From the NCBI RefSeq assembly GCF_001659605.2, contig NC_035170.2, forward strand, positions 19,418,948 through 19,482,947: 64,000 nt of DNA, given 5' to 3'. The position numbers and the translations under genes were made by a program. Below, in pieces: positions 21,901 through 35,795 of the stretch. The DNA is from Manihot esculenta. Lineage: Eukaryota > Streptophyta > Magnoliopsida > Malpighiales > Euphorbiaceae. The notes beneath the pieces are model-generated. The model was not told where the DNA came from and did not search any database. It saw only the letters and a program-made list of their open reading frames with translations. Each line of letters opens with the position of its first letter. The stretch's first letter is position 1.

Positions 21901-24900
21901 GTGCTATATCTTATTTTTCAATCGTATTAAAAGCTTTGAACTCCGCAAGCCGCGCCTCACAGGCCTCTTTAATTTTGGCTTTCAGCTCAGGAGAATTCTT
22001 ATAACGTTGGAGATGATTCTCACAAGCTTGCCTGATTTCAGTTTGTAACTCTGAAGAGTCCTTGTATTCCTGCAGGCATCTTTGGCAAGCCTGATCGATC
22101 TCAGCTTTTAGCTCAGCAGAGCTCTTGTACTCTTGCAGGCGCTCTTCACATACCAACCGGACCTTGTTCTCAGTAAGTTTGGCATCCTCGAGCAGAGCAG
22201 AACATCTCCCTTCCAGAACCTTGACCTCTTGGCAGAGCTGTTGTTGCTGAAGTTTTGATTTCTCTGCCGCCAAGGTCAAGCCCTTTAGGTCCTCGGTGCG
22301 CTTACTAAGCTCCTGCTTGAGAACGACAATCCAAGCTAGGGCCTCTTCCCTCTAGGAAATCACCGTCTCGAAATAGGTCTGGGCGTCATCACGATCTGCT
22401 CTGGCTGTCTCACATTGACGCCAGGCCTTGTCCTTTTGAGCCGCAGCTTCATCTCTTTCTCGCCTGGCTTCCTCCAGAGAGGACAGCTGAGCCGAAACTT
22501 CATCACAACGAGACTCTGCCTCAACTTCCCTCTCGTCAGCCCTCCTAACAGCATCCCGTGTCCAAATTAGCTCATCTTTAAGGTCCTTCAAGCAACCCTA
22601 AGCCGCGGCGAGCTGGCCCCGGTCATCACCCGTAGCTGCGAGATTTTCCTCGTGATGGGCCTCCTCAATCTAGCGATCCGCAGTGCTCTGGAACGATCGA
22701 TCACGAGCATCGATTTCCATGAAGACACCCCATCACCTGGTGAAAAGAAGAGGCAATAACAAAATTAGAAAACAACAAAAACAAAAAACAAACCGGAAAA
22801 GAGAAAATAGCTCACCATGAGGAGCATCTCCCTGACCGTGTCCCCTAGCTCCCCTTGAGTCCGGGAGCGAAAAGCCACCTGTTCCCGAGTAGAACAGGCT
22901 AAAAGGCCGATGAGAGCAAGTAAGCGTGGGTCTGAAGCATCAGTGACCCCACCGAACATCCTCTCCCGTAATAGCTCGGCAACAATGCTCGCGGGGGACT
23001 GAGGAGTGATTTCATCGGCATTCAAAATCTCATTGTCTGGGGTAGAGTACAACGGCTCCATAGACGACTTTTTCCTTCTCGGCATGAGGGAGAGCTGGAG
23101 TAGGCTGCTTAGACACGCGAGCCTTCTTCGGGGCTGGAGCCATAGCAGGAACCTCTGAGGAAGAAGCTCGCTTGCCAGTGGCCTCCTTGACAATGATACC
23201 ACTGCTAGCCGAGGTCTTTTTCGAGTGAGAAGCAGCTGAAACGGCTTTGGCCTTTGCCTTGTCCTCAGAAATCCCTGGTCGGCTGGGACGACCTCGACCC
23301 CACCCTCGGAAGCACCCTCATCGGCTGAGTGGACCTCGATGCTTTCCTGAAGAAAGCCTCCAGTAGCAGAAGCGACCTCATCTTTTCCCCGCAGGGCGTC
23401 CTCAGCAGATTCCTCGATAGCGATGAGTTCCCGAGATGTCGGGATTGAGGCCGGCTTAGATTTTGGAGCTGTGGGAGACCTGGAAGAGGAGTGAGATCGG
23501 CTACGACCAGAGGCTTTAGGAGCTCTCAAATGACGACCCTTAGAGCCCGGTGCCAAAGAATGAGAAGAGGTCGGAGCAGGAGGAATGGCTTGACCAGTGG
23601 ACTGGGGAGAGATGATCTCGGAAACCTCCCGAGTCGTATCAGGCACCGACAATTCGGCTCGAAAGGTGTCCATAGCAGCTCTCATGCTCTCCCGAGATAA
23701 GACAAAATTCTTCGGGGGCTTGATTTTCTCCATGGGGAGTTTGGAAGCTACAAAGAAACAAAAAATCAAATGAGTTAGAAGCATACCCAATAAAAGATGG
23801 AAATAAGGGAAAACAACACATCAACAAAACAAATACCGGCATCCTTGCAGTCCTGGAGACTAGACACAAACATACACTTCTCAACATCATACTTCCTTTC
23901 AACAGAAGTCAGTCTGAGAAGGCCAATCTGCTCAGAGAGGGTTAGCTGAGGAAGGTCATTGCAGCCTGGGGGCACATCCCTCTAGGGGAGATCCACCTGC
24001 TAGGACAGTCCCGGACCTCCTTTCAGCTCTACCACGGCGAATCCCTCTGCCCTGTCCTTGATGGAATCCTTGTGCTCCAAGAAGATAGACAGTCCTCCTC
24101 GGGGAGCAAAATAATAAAAACACTGGCTCGCATGGCCCAGACGAAAAAAGGTGAAAAGCAGAAGAGCTGTGGGGGTGAAACCCCAACTCAGACAGACAGA
24201 CTCAAAAGAGCACATGAAGAGATCAAGTTTGGGGCAAGCATATGGGGAGTTATTCCAAAATACCAAAAAATCTCGACAAAGAACAAAGAGAAAGGAAAGG
24301 TTAAGCTAAACTCGCGTTGTTTGACAAAGAAGACTAGACTATGGTCCCTCTGAGGGTCAATAAGACCAGAGGTGTAATACCCGGCTAGACTCCGGTATCA
24401 GAATTCCTACCGTCCGGTGGAATCTCGGATGTCGGAAACCTCTAGAAGGGCAAAATCATGTTTTTATAAAATGTTTTAATGTATTTTATGATTTTAAGTA
24501 AGAAAGAAGTTGAGTTTTGAATGAAAAGGACCATGGAGGCATTTCCAGGTTCGGCCGCCGAACCTCAAGTTCGGCCGCCGAACGTGGGATGGTTTAGGGG
24601 GCCAAGTTAGGCTTCCGAAAGGGATTCAGGTTCGGCCGCCGAACCACATGTTCGGCCGCCGAACTTGCATGAGTTTTGGAGGCACTTTAGGCTGCCGAAG
24701 GTGGTTTGGCCAGCCTCTATATAAGGGCTCCATGGCCGAAACGGGCGAGTTTTCTCCCCATTTTCGGCCAACAGTGAGTCCATGCTCTCCCATGGTCGTT
24801 TTTGATGTTTTTCCTCCAATCCTTTAAGTTTTAACAAGTTTTATCTTGGTTTGAAGATATTTGAGCAAAAAGAGCAAGTTTTGGAGCTTGGAGACCAAAG

Positions 24901-26468
24901 GAGCGAGATCTCTCCCATCTCCAAGTTAGAGCGCCTCTCCTCTCGATCTTCAAGGGGTAAGAGTAGATCTTTAGCTCATTTTATGTTTTAAGTAAGTTTT
25001 ATGAAGATTTATGGGGTAGAAATGCATGTTTAGGTTATTTTTGAGTTTATGGGTTAATGTTGAGTTTTTGAGCAATGTGGGTTGTTTATGTATGTTTGAT
25101 GTGTTGTAGTTGGGGTTTAGGATAGTTTGGGACCCCTATATGCTTGCTGGCTTGAGTTTGCTTGTTGTAGAATAGGTAAATGCATGATTGAATATTTTGG
25201 GAGGCAAATGTGCATGTTGGAAGCTGAGTTCTGCCCTTTGGAAGAACTCAGGTTCGGCAGCCGAAGGGACTTTCGGCCGCCGAACCTGCCTGTGGAGGCC
25301 AGCCTTTGGCTGCCGAACCCTGGTGCCGCCGAACATGCATGAGTTTCGTCTCTAGAAGGAACCTTCGGCCGCCGAAAGTGCCGCCGAAGGTGCATGACTT
25401 TCGTCTCTGGAGGGACTTTTGGCCGCCGAACCTGCCGCGGAAAGTGCCCTGTCCAGCCTTCCTTTGCATGATTTCTATGATTGTTTTAAGGTATTTTAAG
25501 GGGTTTTTGGGGAGTATTTTAGAGTCTTGTTCATATATGTTTGGTCCCTCATTTAAGTCCACCTGTGTAGGTTCGGACCCGAGGAACCAAGGACCCCAGC
25601 AGTGAGACAGTTGCTTCAGTGTCTTGTCAGAGCTAGCCAGAGGTGAGTGGAATAACTCTCTATGTTTCAACGCAAATAATGAAAGTTTTAGTATGATTCA
25701 CGCATCACGAATGCCATGAGATATATTAGGGTGCTTGCATTAGAATTCATGAATATGTTGCATTGCATATTATGTTGTTGATGCGGATAAATGTTGAATG
25801 ATCCATTAGCCCTCATATGTTATGACATGATGATAGGATATGGAAGTCCAGGCGTGCCTGCTCTACGCCCCTGGCACTATGTAAGAGAAAGTCCGGGCGT
25901 GCCTGCACTACGCCCCCGGCACGATTAGATACGTATGATATGATATGGAAGTCCAGGCGTGCCTGCACTACGCCCCTGGCATAATTAGACTGTATAAAGG
26001 GCTAAATGGTGACAAGTTCATCCTTGATGTGATTTGTTTGTGCTGTGATGCATTCCATGATATCATATGTTTTAAATACAATATTTTATTATTCTGCTCA
26101 CTGGGCTCTAGTAGCTCACCCCATTCCCAAATTTCCCTAGGTTTGCAGGTACGGGATAGACCAGGAGGTCAGCTAGAGTAAAGTCATGTCTATGTAATAG
26201 TTAGAAGTGGACATGAGAATGATGTAATGTAAAGTATAGTATTAAACAGTTATGTAATATAATGATGTTATTGAGAATTAGAGTCGTGCTTGACCCTAGT
26301 TTGTATGTTAATCCCTCTTGTTACATGATCTTTCAAATGTAATGATTTAATGATGTTTTATGTAGACCAAACTTAGTATATACTATGTTACCCCATTGGA
26401 GTACTTGTTGAGGACTCTAGTGTGGGGTTTGATGCTTATGATCATAAGTTGTGCATGCACAGATTGAG

Positions 26469-28403
26469 TGTAACGACCCGTAAATCGGACCGCTACCGGC
26501 GCTAGGATCCAGATCGGCTTAAGGCCGCCGGGACCCGTAGCAAGCCTGACATACAACCTGCATACCTGTTTAATCCCATACATGATCAACAACATACATA
26601 AAAATTTGAACTTTTTTTTTTCTTTTACCAAGCTCAACCTGTGCATGCACATAAGCATATAAATAAACATAAACATAAACCTCACACTGGAGCTCTAACC
26701 AAATGCTCCAATGGGGTATCTCATCATACACAAGCTTGGTAGAACATAAACATCATAAAACATAGATCATGTTTACAAAAGGGATTACTATACAAACTCG
26801 GTCAAGCACAATTTCTAAACCTCAATCTCAAAATCAACATTTACATGACATAACTATTCATAACTTTACATCATTTTACAATTTATCATGTTCACATTCT
26901 AACTATTACACACACATGACTTCATCATCTTGACTTCTCTGCCTAGCCCGTACCTGCAAACCTGGGGGATTAGGGAGAGGGGTGAGCTACTAGAGCCCAG
27001 TGAGCAGAATAATAAAACATTTAAATCATATGCCATAATAGAGTGCAACACATCACAGACAAATCACATCACGGATGGTATTGTCACCAATAGTCCTCTA
27101 CATTCCAAAGTGCCGAGACGTAGAATGGGTCAACCGGTCTTTCTCTTAACATATCATAACATAACATTTCCAAGGTATCGGGACGTAGAATGGGTCAACC
27201 GGTCTTTCTCTTACATAGTGCCGGGACGTAGAATGGGTTAACCGGACTTCCATACCATATCATGTCGTATCATCATCATATCATATCATATGAGGACTAA
27301 AGGATCATCCAATAAGTAATCCACATCAACATCATAGAATGCAATGCAACATATTCGTGAATTCTAATGCAAATAACCTAAATCATCATTTGGCATTTAT
27401 GATGCATGAGCATGCTCAAAACTTTATAATTTATTTGCTTTAAAACATAAAGGTTTATTCTACTCACCTCAACTAGCTCTGACAATGACTGAAGCAGCTG
27501 ACTCACTGCTGGGGTCCTCGGTTCCTCGGGTCCGAACCTACACAGGTGGACTCAAATGAGGGACCAAACATACTAGAACATGACTCTAAAACATCCCCCA
27601 AAAACCCCCTAAAACACCTCAAAACAATCATGCAAAACATGCAAAGGAAGGCTGAACAGGGCACTTTCGGCGACAGGTTCGGCAGCCGAAAGTCCCTCCA
27701 GAGCCGAAAGTCAGGCAGGTTCGGCGGCACCTTCGGCGGCCGAAAGTGCCCTCCAGAGACGAAAGTCTCTTTTCGGGGGCAAGCTTCGGCAGCCGAAAGG
27801 CCTGCCTCCCAAGCAGGTTCGGCGGCCGAAAGTCCTTCGGCTGCCGAACCTGGTTTCTGCCAAAAGGGCAGAAACTCGGCTCCTCATGCACATTTGCCTC
27901 CCAAAACCTTCAATCAAGCATTCAACTCATCCAAAACATGCATAGATACATACATCAACTCCTAGGGGCTTCAAACTATCCTAAACCCCATCTACAATAC
28001 ATCAAACATGCATATCCAACATACATTGTCCATAAAACACATAAAACCTAACAATGCTCAACTAACATAAACATACATTTCTACCCCATGAATCAACTTA
28101 AAACTTGTTCAAAACATATAGTGAACTCAAGATCGGCCCTTACCTCTTGAAGATTGAGAGGAAAACGACCCTAGCTCGGAGATGGGAGAGATTGAGTTTC
28201 TTGAACCTCAAAGCTCCAAAACTTGCTTTATGCTCAAAAATCTTCAAAACAAAGTTGCAAACTCATAAAAATCATGAAGAATGGAAGGAAGAAACTCAAG
28301 ATCGGCGAGGGACGGCGGAGAGCTCACCTTATCCGAAAATGGGGAGAAAAGCTCGCCCGTTTTCGGCTAAGGGACCCCAGGCCACATTCGGGGGCGGAAC
28401 GTG
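26469..28403 (-). repeat. Truncated 3' LTR of the nested Tekay element
   Basis: It matches 33588 to about 35490 of the 5' LTR, with the same two-fold set of repeats containing GACGTAGAATGGGT at about 27115-27240. The segment carrying the TATA box (TTTATAGGTGGCTGGCCA in the other copy) is missing near 28376, and everything beyond about 28403 is deleted. Confidence 0.88.
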
Positions 28404-31400
28404 GTGGTTCCAAAGGACTTTCACCATCGGGATTTCCTTGTTCCTCAACTTTCTAATCTGGGTGTCTATGATCCGTAATGGCTGTTCAACATAGGTGAGA
28501 TATTCTTGGATCTCCACATCAGGCTCACTAAGAACCTTGCCTGGATCTGACACAAACTTCCTTAACATTGAAACATGGAAAACCGGATGGATTATTTCCA
28601 TTGAAGTAGGTAAATCCAGCTTGTACGACACATTCCCAATCTTTTGCAAGATTTCAAATGGTCCGATGTATCGTGGGGCTAGTTTACCTTTCTTCCCAAA
28701 GCGAACCACTCCTTTCATAGGAGACACCTTGAGCAATACCAGATCTCCCTCCTGAAACTCTACTTGCCTTCTGTGGAGGTCTGCATAACTCTTCTGTCTG
28801 CTTGCAGCAGTCTTGATTCTTTCTCTGATTATGGGTACCACCCTGCTGGTGATCTCTACTAGCTCAGGCCCTGCCAAGGCCTTCTCTCCAACTTCCTCCC
28901 AGCAAACAGGTGACCTGCACTTCCTTCCATATAAAGCTTCATATGGAGCCATCCGGATGCTAGCATGATGGCTGTTATTGTAGGCAAACTCCACCAAGGG
29001 TAGATGCTGCCTCTAAGAACCGCCAAAATCCAGCACACACATTCTAAGCATATCCTCTATCGTCTGGATGGTCCTCTCTGATTGTCCGTCCGTCTGTGGA
29101 TGGAAGGCAGTACTGAAATCCAACCTGGTACCCATGGCATTCTGCAGACTCCGCCAAAATCTGGAGGTGAACTGGGGCCCTCTATCAGACACTATCGAAA
29201 CAGGAACCCCATGCAGCCTTACCACTTCATCAACATACACCTGCGCTAATTTATCCACATAATAGCCACTCCTGATAGGGATGAAGTGAGCAGATTTGGT
29301 GAGTCTGTCCACAATCACCCATATGGAGTCCAATCTGTTGGACGTCACCGGTAACCCCACTACGAAGTCCATAGCTATATTTTCCCATTTCCACTCTGGA
29401 ATAGGTAGCGGGTTAAGCATTCCAGCCGGCTTCTGATGTTCCAGCTTCACCCTCTGACACACTTCGCAGGCTGACACAAACTGTGCCACTTCTCTCTTCA
29501 TAGCTAGCCACCAATAAACTTTCTTCAGATCTTGATACATCTTGGTGGTTCTAGGGTGAACGCTGTATCTTGCATGATGAGCCTCTCTCATAATATCTCC
29601 TTTTAGCCCTATGTCGTCTGGTACACACAATCGACTCCCATAGCGGAGGATCCCCTTGTTGTCGAATCTGAACTCACTATCTTTGCCTGACTGAACAGTC
29701 CTGGCAATCTTCACTAACTCTAGGTCCTCGTGCTATTTCTGAGCCACCTGCTCCAGAAACACAGGGATCACTCTCAATTGGGCTATCAAAGCACCTGTAC
29801 CAGACAACTCAAACTGTAGACCTTCATCAATGAGCTTGTAAAACTCCTTCACTACTGGTCTCCTCTCAGCCGATATATGGGATAAACTGCCGAGTGATTT
29901 CCGGCTTAAGGCGTCTGCCACAACATTCGCCTTACCCGGATGGTACTGAATTTTGCAATCATAATCACTTAGCAGTTCTACCCATCTCCTTTGCCTCAAA
30001 TTCAAATCTCTTTGACTCAAGATGTACTGCAGGCTCTTATGATCTGTGAAGATCTCACATTTAACCCCATAGAGGTAGTGCCTCCACAGCTTGAGTGCAA
30101 AGATTACTGCTGCCATTTCCAGGTCATGTGTAGGGTAATTCAACTCATGCTTCTTCAGCTGTCTAGAAGCATAAGCAATCACCCTTTCATTCTGCATTAG
30201 CACACAACCCAATCCCACTCGGGATGCATCACAGAACACTGTGAAATCTTCCTTGCTGGCTGGCAGAGCTAACACTGGTGCCGACGTTAACCTCTTCTTA
30301 AGCTCTTCAAAACTCTCTTCGCATTGGTCGGTCCACATAAACTTCTGATTCTTCCTGGTCAATCTAGTCAGAGGAGCCGCGATCTTAGAGAAGTCATGAA
30401 CGAACCTCCTGTAGTAACCCGCCAAACCCAAGAAACTCCTGATTTCTGTCACTGTAGTGGGTCTAGGCCAGTTAGCTACAGCTTCCACTTTCTTGGGGTC
30501 CACTTCTATTCCATTTTCTGACACTACATGCCCCAAAAATGAAATGCTCCTCAGCCAGAACTCACACTTGGAGAACTTGGCATACAAGCCATGTTCCCTC
30601 AAGGTCTGCAGAACCAACCTCAGATGATGGGCATGCTCCTTTGCATTCCTGGAATACACTAAGATATCATCTATGAAGACAATCACAAAGTGATCCAGGT
30701 ACTGGCTAAACACTCTGTTCATGAGATCCATGAATGCTGCAGGGGCATTGGTTAACCCGAACGGCATTACAAGGAACTCAAAATGCCCATATCTGGTCCT
30801 GAAAGCTGTCTTTGGCACATCCTCCTCTCTGATCCTCAGCTGATGATACCCGGACCTCAGATCTATTTTGGAGAAGCAACCCGCTCCTGCTAGCTGGTCG
30901 AATAGATCATCGATCCTTGGCAATGGGTACTTGTTCTTGGTAGTGACTTTGTTCAACTGCCTGTAGTCGATACAAAGTCTAAGGGATCCATCCTTCTTCC
31001 TCACAAACAGCACTGGAGCACCCCAAGGTGAGGTACTCGGTCGGATGAAACCCTTGTCTACCAGCTCTTGCAACTGCTCTTTCAATTCCTTCAACTCAGT
31101 TGGAGCCATCCTGTAGGGAGGGATAGAGATCGGTCGAGTTCCAGGCATCAATTCTATCTCGAACTCTATCTCCCTAGCAAGTGGTAAACCTGGCAGCTCG
31201 TCTGGGAAGACGTCTAGAAACTCTCTAACCACTGGCACCAAGGCGGGTTCTCTCACCTGACTGCTAAGCTCTCTCACATGAGCCAAATACCCCTGACATC
31301 CCTTCCTAAGCAACCTACGAGCCTGAAGAGCTGATATCAGACCTCTAGGTGTACCCCTCCTGTCTCCCCTGAAGACAACCTCTGACCCATCCTGACCTCT

Positions 31401-33316
31401 AAACCTGACTACTTTGTCCCTGCAGTCCAAGGTAGCACCATGGGTAGATAACCAGTCCATCCCTAGAATAACGTCAAAATCTGTCAAGTCTAGAACCACA
31501 AGGTCGCGGAAAGGCATCTCCCCTCAACAAAAACTGGACTGCACTGGCAGACTGACTCTGCCACTTATGGATCACACTTGGGTCCACTGACCCAGAGAGG
31601 ACACTCTAACCTAGAGATCATCAGACCCAACCTCTCTACGGCTCTCGGAGCAATAAAAGAATGAGATGCACCAGGGTCCATCAAGGCATACACATCTAAA
31701 CAACCAATGACTAAGTTACCTGCCACCACGGTGTTAGATGCATCTGCCTCCTGTTGAGTCATCGTGAAGATTCGTGCTGGAGCTGATGGACCTTCACCTC
31801 TGAAACCCGCTGAAGAAGAGGCTGACCCTCTCCCTCTGCCTCTACCACTGGCCTGAGTCGTGGCTGGAGCTGCTGGCTGCGCTACACTACCAGAAGCTGT
31901 CTGTTGGGACTGAGCCATAGGTACTGTCCTAGGACACTCCCGAGCCATGTGTCCCTCTTGCCCGCATCTGAAGCAGGCTGTTGTCCCAGCCTAGCAAACT
32001 CCCTTGTGTGGCTTACCACACCTTGCACAAACTGCATTATCCGCACCAGAGCTTGAGCCACTCCCTAGTCCCAGACTGGACTTGATCTTGTTCCAGAACT
32101 TGTTCTTCTTCGGCTTCCTAGTGGTGTTACCCCACCTTTTGCTACCTGAAGCTGCTGCGCTTAGAGAAGAAGAGCCTGGGGTCTTAGAACCAGAAGGTTG
32201 TGCCACTGACTGCTTAACCGTCCCCTGAATGATGGCACTGGCCTCCATTTTCCGGGCCATATCCACTATGGCATGGAAGCTCTCCCTATCTACTGACTGG
32301 ATCAAGGAGGAATATCTGGAGTGGAGTTTCATGATATACCTCCGTGACTTTTTCTGGTCTAAGTCAAGATTTTGCCCTGCAAATGGCAACAGCTTCAAGA
32401 ATCTGTCTGTGAACTCATCTACACTCATCTCTTCTGTCTGCCTTAACTGCTCAAATTCGATCATCTTCAGCTCCCTTGAACTATCGGGGAAAGCCCATCC
32501 TGCAAACTCTTCCCAAGACATGCTGTCCACCTTGGGGTTCACATAATTCTTAAACCACTCTCGTGCCTTCTTGCACTTAAGCGTGAACCCAGCCATCTGA
32601 ATGGCTCTGCTGTCATCAGCTCCTATCTCATCAGTGATCACCTTGACCCTTTCAAGATACACAAACTGGTCATCCCCTTTTTCATACTGAGGAGCACCCA
32701 ACTTCATGTAGTCGGTCATCTTGACCTTGCTCCCACCGGATGAGCTAGGCTTAGGTACTGGGGTTTCTGGAACTGTGGGTTCTGCTGGTAGAGGAGGTGC
32801 AGCATCCCCTGGGGTAGGGTTTGCTGGATTTGGATAGTAGGGCAGGGGTGGATACATTGGGTACTGTGGGTATGGTGGGTAGTAAGATGGGTAGTAAGAT
32901 GGGTATGGCATGTGAGAAGGGTAAGGATTAAAGCTAGGGTAATCCGATGTACCTCCCATCGAATACCTGAGGTTTTGTGAAAAGGGTGGGTAGGGAGGTG
33001 GCTGAACAAATCCCAAGGCCTGGGTGCCTCCTTGGGACTCTCCCATTCCCTCTTCCGACATGCTCACTCCTAAACTGCCATCCCTCCTCTGGTCCACATC
33101 CATCTCATCCCCCATCTCAACTGACATTCCTCCCTGAACTGTTCCCCTCACTGATCTGCTTCTACCCAGATCCAAAGACCTTCTAGGGTCTCTTACTGCT
33201 CTTTCTCTGCTGGACCTACTTGACATTGCCCTAGGCAATGCTGGAGGACGGGCGCTCGTGCCCTCATCCTCAGGTGGTACTCCAGTCAATCGTGCAGATC
33301 GACGAGTTCCTCTCAT
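28401..33316 (-). pseudogene. Gag-Pol of nested Tekay element (nonsense mutations, frameshift, 3' deletion)
   Basis: It is collinear with the intact polyprotein at 14456-19402. Frames: gag 33316-31991, ending in a stop directly after CGKPHKGVC; second knuckle and protease (MDPGASHSF) 31948-31565, ending in a stop; RT with FIDDILVYS and RNase H 31517-29733, ending in a stop; integrase 29714-29013, ending in a stop; C-terminal part 28997-28401, ending at WNHH where LTR sequence begins. Between protease and RT there is also a frameshift near 31520. At least three stops sit where the intact copy has Gln or Trp codons, so C-to-T or G-to-A transitions explain them. Confidence 0.93.
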
Positions 33317-33570
33317 CCTGTTTTCTGAAAAAACAGTACACATCACATAAACATTAGCATCATATGGTTCATGTGAGCACACCTGAACCCGCATCATATA
33401 CATATCATTCATATCATAGCATTAATGCACATGTATATAATCATGGCATTTCACATCATCATACAAGACAGGACTCCACATCCTATCCTAGTGGACATGA
33501 TCTTCCTATTGTGCTTGACCGTCTATAACATCTATGAGCCCGACACTCTAGGTCTGACCATATGAACCTA

Positions 33571-33584
33571 GGGCTCTGATACCA
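33571..33584 (-). promoter_or_regulatory. Primer binding site of nested Tekay element
   Basis: Minus strand TGGTATCAGAGCCC, separated by 3 bp from the LTR at 33588, the same spacing as in the intact copy. Confidence 0.93.
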
Positions 33585-33587
33585 TTC

Positions 33588-35795
33588 TGTAACGACCCGA
33601 AAATCGAACCGCTACCGGCGCTAGGATCCAGATCGGCTTAAGGCCGCCGGGACCCGTAGCAAGCCTGACATACAACCTGCATACCTGTTTAATCCCATAC
33701 ATGATCAACAACATACATAAAAATTTGAACTTTTTTTTTCTTTTACCAAGCTCAACCTGTGCATGCACATAAGCATATAAATAAACATAAACATAAACCT
33801 CACACTGGAGCTCTAACCAAATGCCCCAATGGGGTATCTCATCATACACAAGCTTGGTAGAACATAAACATCATAAAACATAGATCATGTTTACAAAAGG
33901 GATTACTATACAAACTCGGTCAAGCATAATTTCTAAACCTCAATCTCAAAATCAACATTTACATGACATAACTATTCATAACTTTACATCATTTTATAAT
34001 TTATCATGTCCACATTCTAACTATTACACACACATGACTTCATCATCTTGACTTCTCTGCCTAGCCCGTACCTGCAAACCTGGGGGATTAGGGAGAGGGG
34101 TGAGCTACTAGAGCCTAGTGAGCAGAATAATAAAACATTTAAATCATATGCCATAATGGAGTGCAACACATCACAGACAAATCACATCACGGATGGTATT
34201 GTCACCAATAGTCCTCTACATTCCAAAGTGTCGGGACGTAGAATGGGTCAACCGGTCTTTCTCTTAACATATCATAACATAACATTTCCAAGGTGCCGGG
34301 ACGTAGAATGGGTCAACCGGACTTCCATACCATATCATGCCGTATCATCATCATATCATATCATATGAGGACTAAAGGATCATCCAATAACCAATCCCCA
34401 TCAACATAATAGAATGCAATGCAACATATTCGTGAATTCTAATGCAAACAACCTAAATCATCACTTGGCATTCATGATGCATGAGCATGCTCAAAACTTT
34501 ATAATTTATTTGCTTTAAAACATAAAGGTTTATTCTACTCACCTCAGCCAGCTCTGACAATGGCTGAAGCAGCTGACTCACTGCTGGGGTCCTCGGTTCC
34601 TCGGGTCCGAACCTACACAGGTGGACTCAAATGAGAGACCAAACATACTAGAACATGACTCTAAAACATCCCCCAAAAACCCCCTAAAACACCTCAAAAC
34701 AATCATGCAAAACATGCAAAGGAAGGCTGAATAGGGCACTTTCGGCGGCAGGTTCGGCGGCCGAAAGTCCCTTCAGAGCCGAAAGTCAGGCAGGTTCGGA
34801 GGCACCTTCGGCGGCCGAAAGTGCCCTCCAGAGACGAAAGTCTCTTTTCGGGGGCAAGCTTCGGCTGCCGAAAGGCCTGCCTCCCAAGCAGGTTCGGCGG
34901 CCGAAAGTCCTTCGGCTGCCGAGCCTGGTTTCTGCCAAAAGGGCAGAAACTCGGCTCCTTATGCATATTTGCCTCCCAAAACCTTCAATCAAGCATTCAA
35001 CTCATCCAAAACATGCATAGATACATACATCAACTCCTAGGGGCTTCAAACTATCCTAAACCCCATCTACAACACATCAAACATGCATATCCAATATACA
35101 TTGTCCATAAAACACATAAAACCTAACAATGCTCAACTAACATAAACATACATTTCTACCCCATGAATCAACTTAAAACTTGTTCAAAACATATAGTGAG
35201 CTCAAGATCGGCCCTTACCTCTTGAAGATCGAGAGGAAAACGACCCTAGCTCGGAGATGGGAGAGATGAGTTTCTTGAACCTCAAAGCTCCAAAACTTGC
35301 TTTATGCTAAAAAATCTTCAAAACAAAGTTGCAAACTCATAAAAATCATGAAGAATTGAAGGAAGAAACTCAAGATCGGCAAGGGACGATGGAGAGCTCA
35401 CCTTGGCCGAAAATGGGGAGAAAAGCTCGCCCATTTTCGGCTAAAGGACCCCTTTATAGGTGGCTGGCCAAGCCACATTCGGGGGCCGAACGTGCCTCCG
35501 CATGCATGCCATGTTCGGCGGCCGAACCTGGACTTCCCTCACTTATGCTTTCGGGGGCCTAAAGCACTCCCGAAGTGCATACATGTTCGGCTGCCGGACT
35601 TGGGGTTCGACGGCCGAACCTGGGTCTTCCTCCAAGATTATTTTCATGCAAAAACTCATTTCTTACTTGATTAAAACCATAAAATATATTAAAATATTTT
35701 ATAAAAACATGATTTTATCCTTCTAGAGGTCTCCAACACCCGAGATTCCACCGGACGGTAGGAATTTCGATACCGGAGTCTAGCCAGGTATTACA
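33588..35795 (-). repeat. 5' LTR of nested Tekay element
   Basis: On the plus strand it runs from TGTAACGACCCG to CCAGGTATTACA, 2208 bp. TTCGGCNGCCGAA-type palindromes occur at about 34740-34925 and 35513-35620. On the minus strand the TATA box CCTATAAAGG is at about 35451-35460. Confidence 0.92.

Larger units (their letters stand above)
26469..35795 (-). mobile_element. Decayed Tekay-type element, nested in a solo LTR
   Basis: On the minus strand: 5' LTR 35795-33588, PBS 33584-33571, gag-pol 33316 to about 28401, and a truncated 3' LTR about 28403-26469. The TSD TTGAG is perfect (26464-26468 and 35796-35800). One deletion joins the middle of the chromodomain region directly to LTR sequence, so the end of pol, the PPT and the U3 start of the 3' LTR are gone. 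Stops and a frameshift also disable gag-pol. It is clearly older than the 12-kb copy. Confidence 0.94.
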
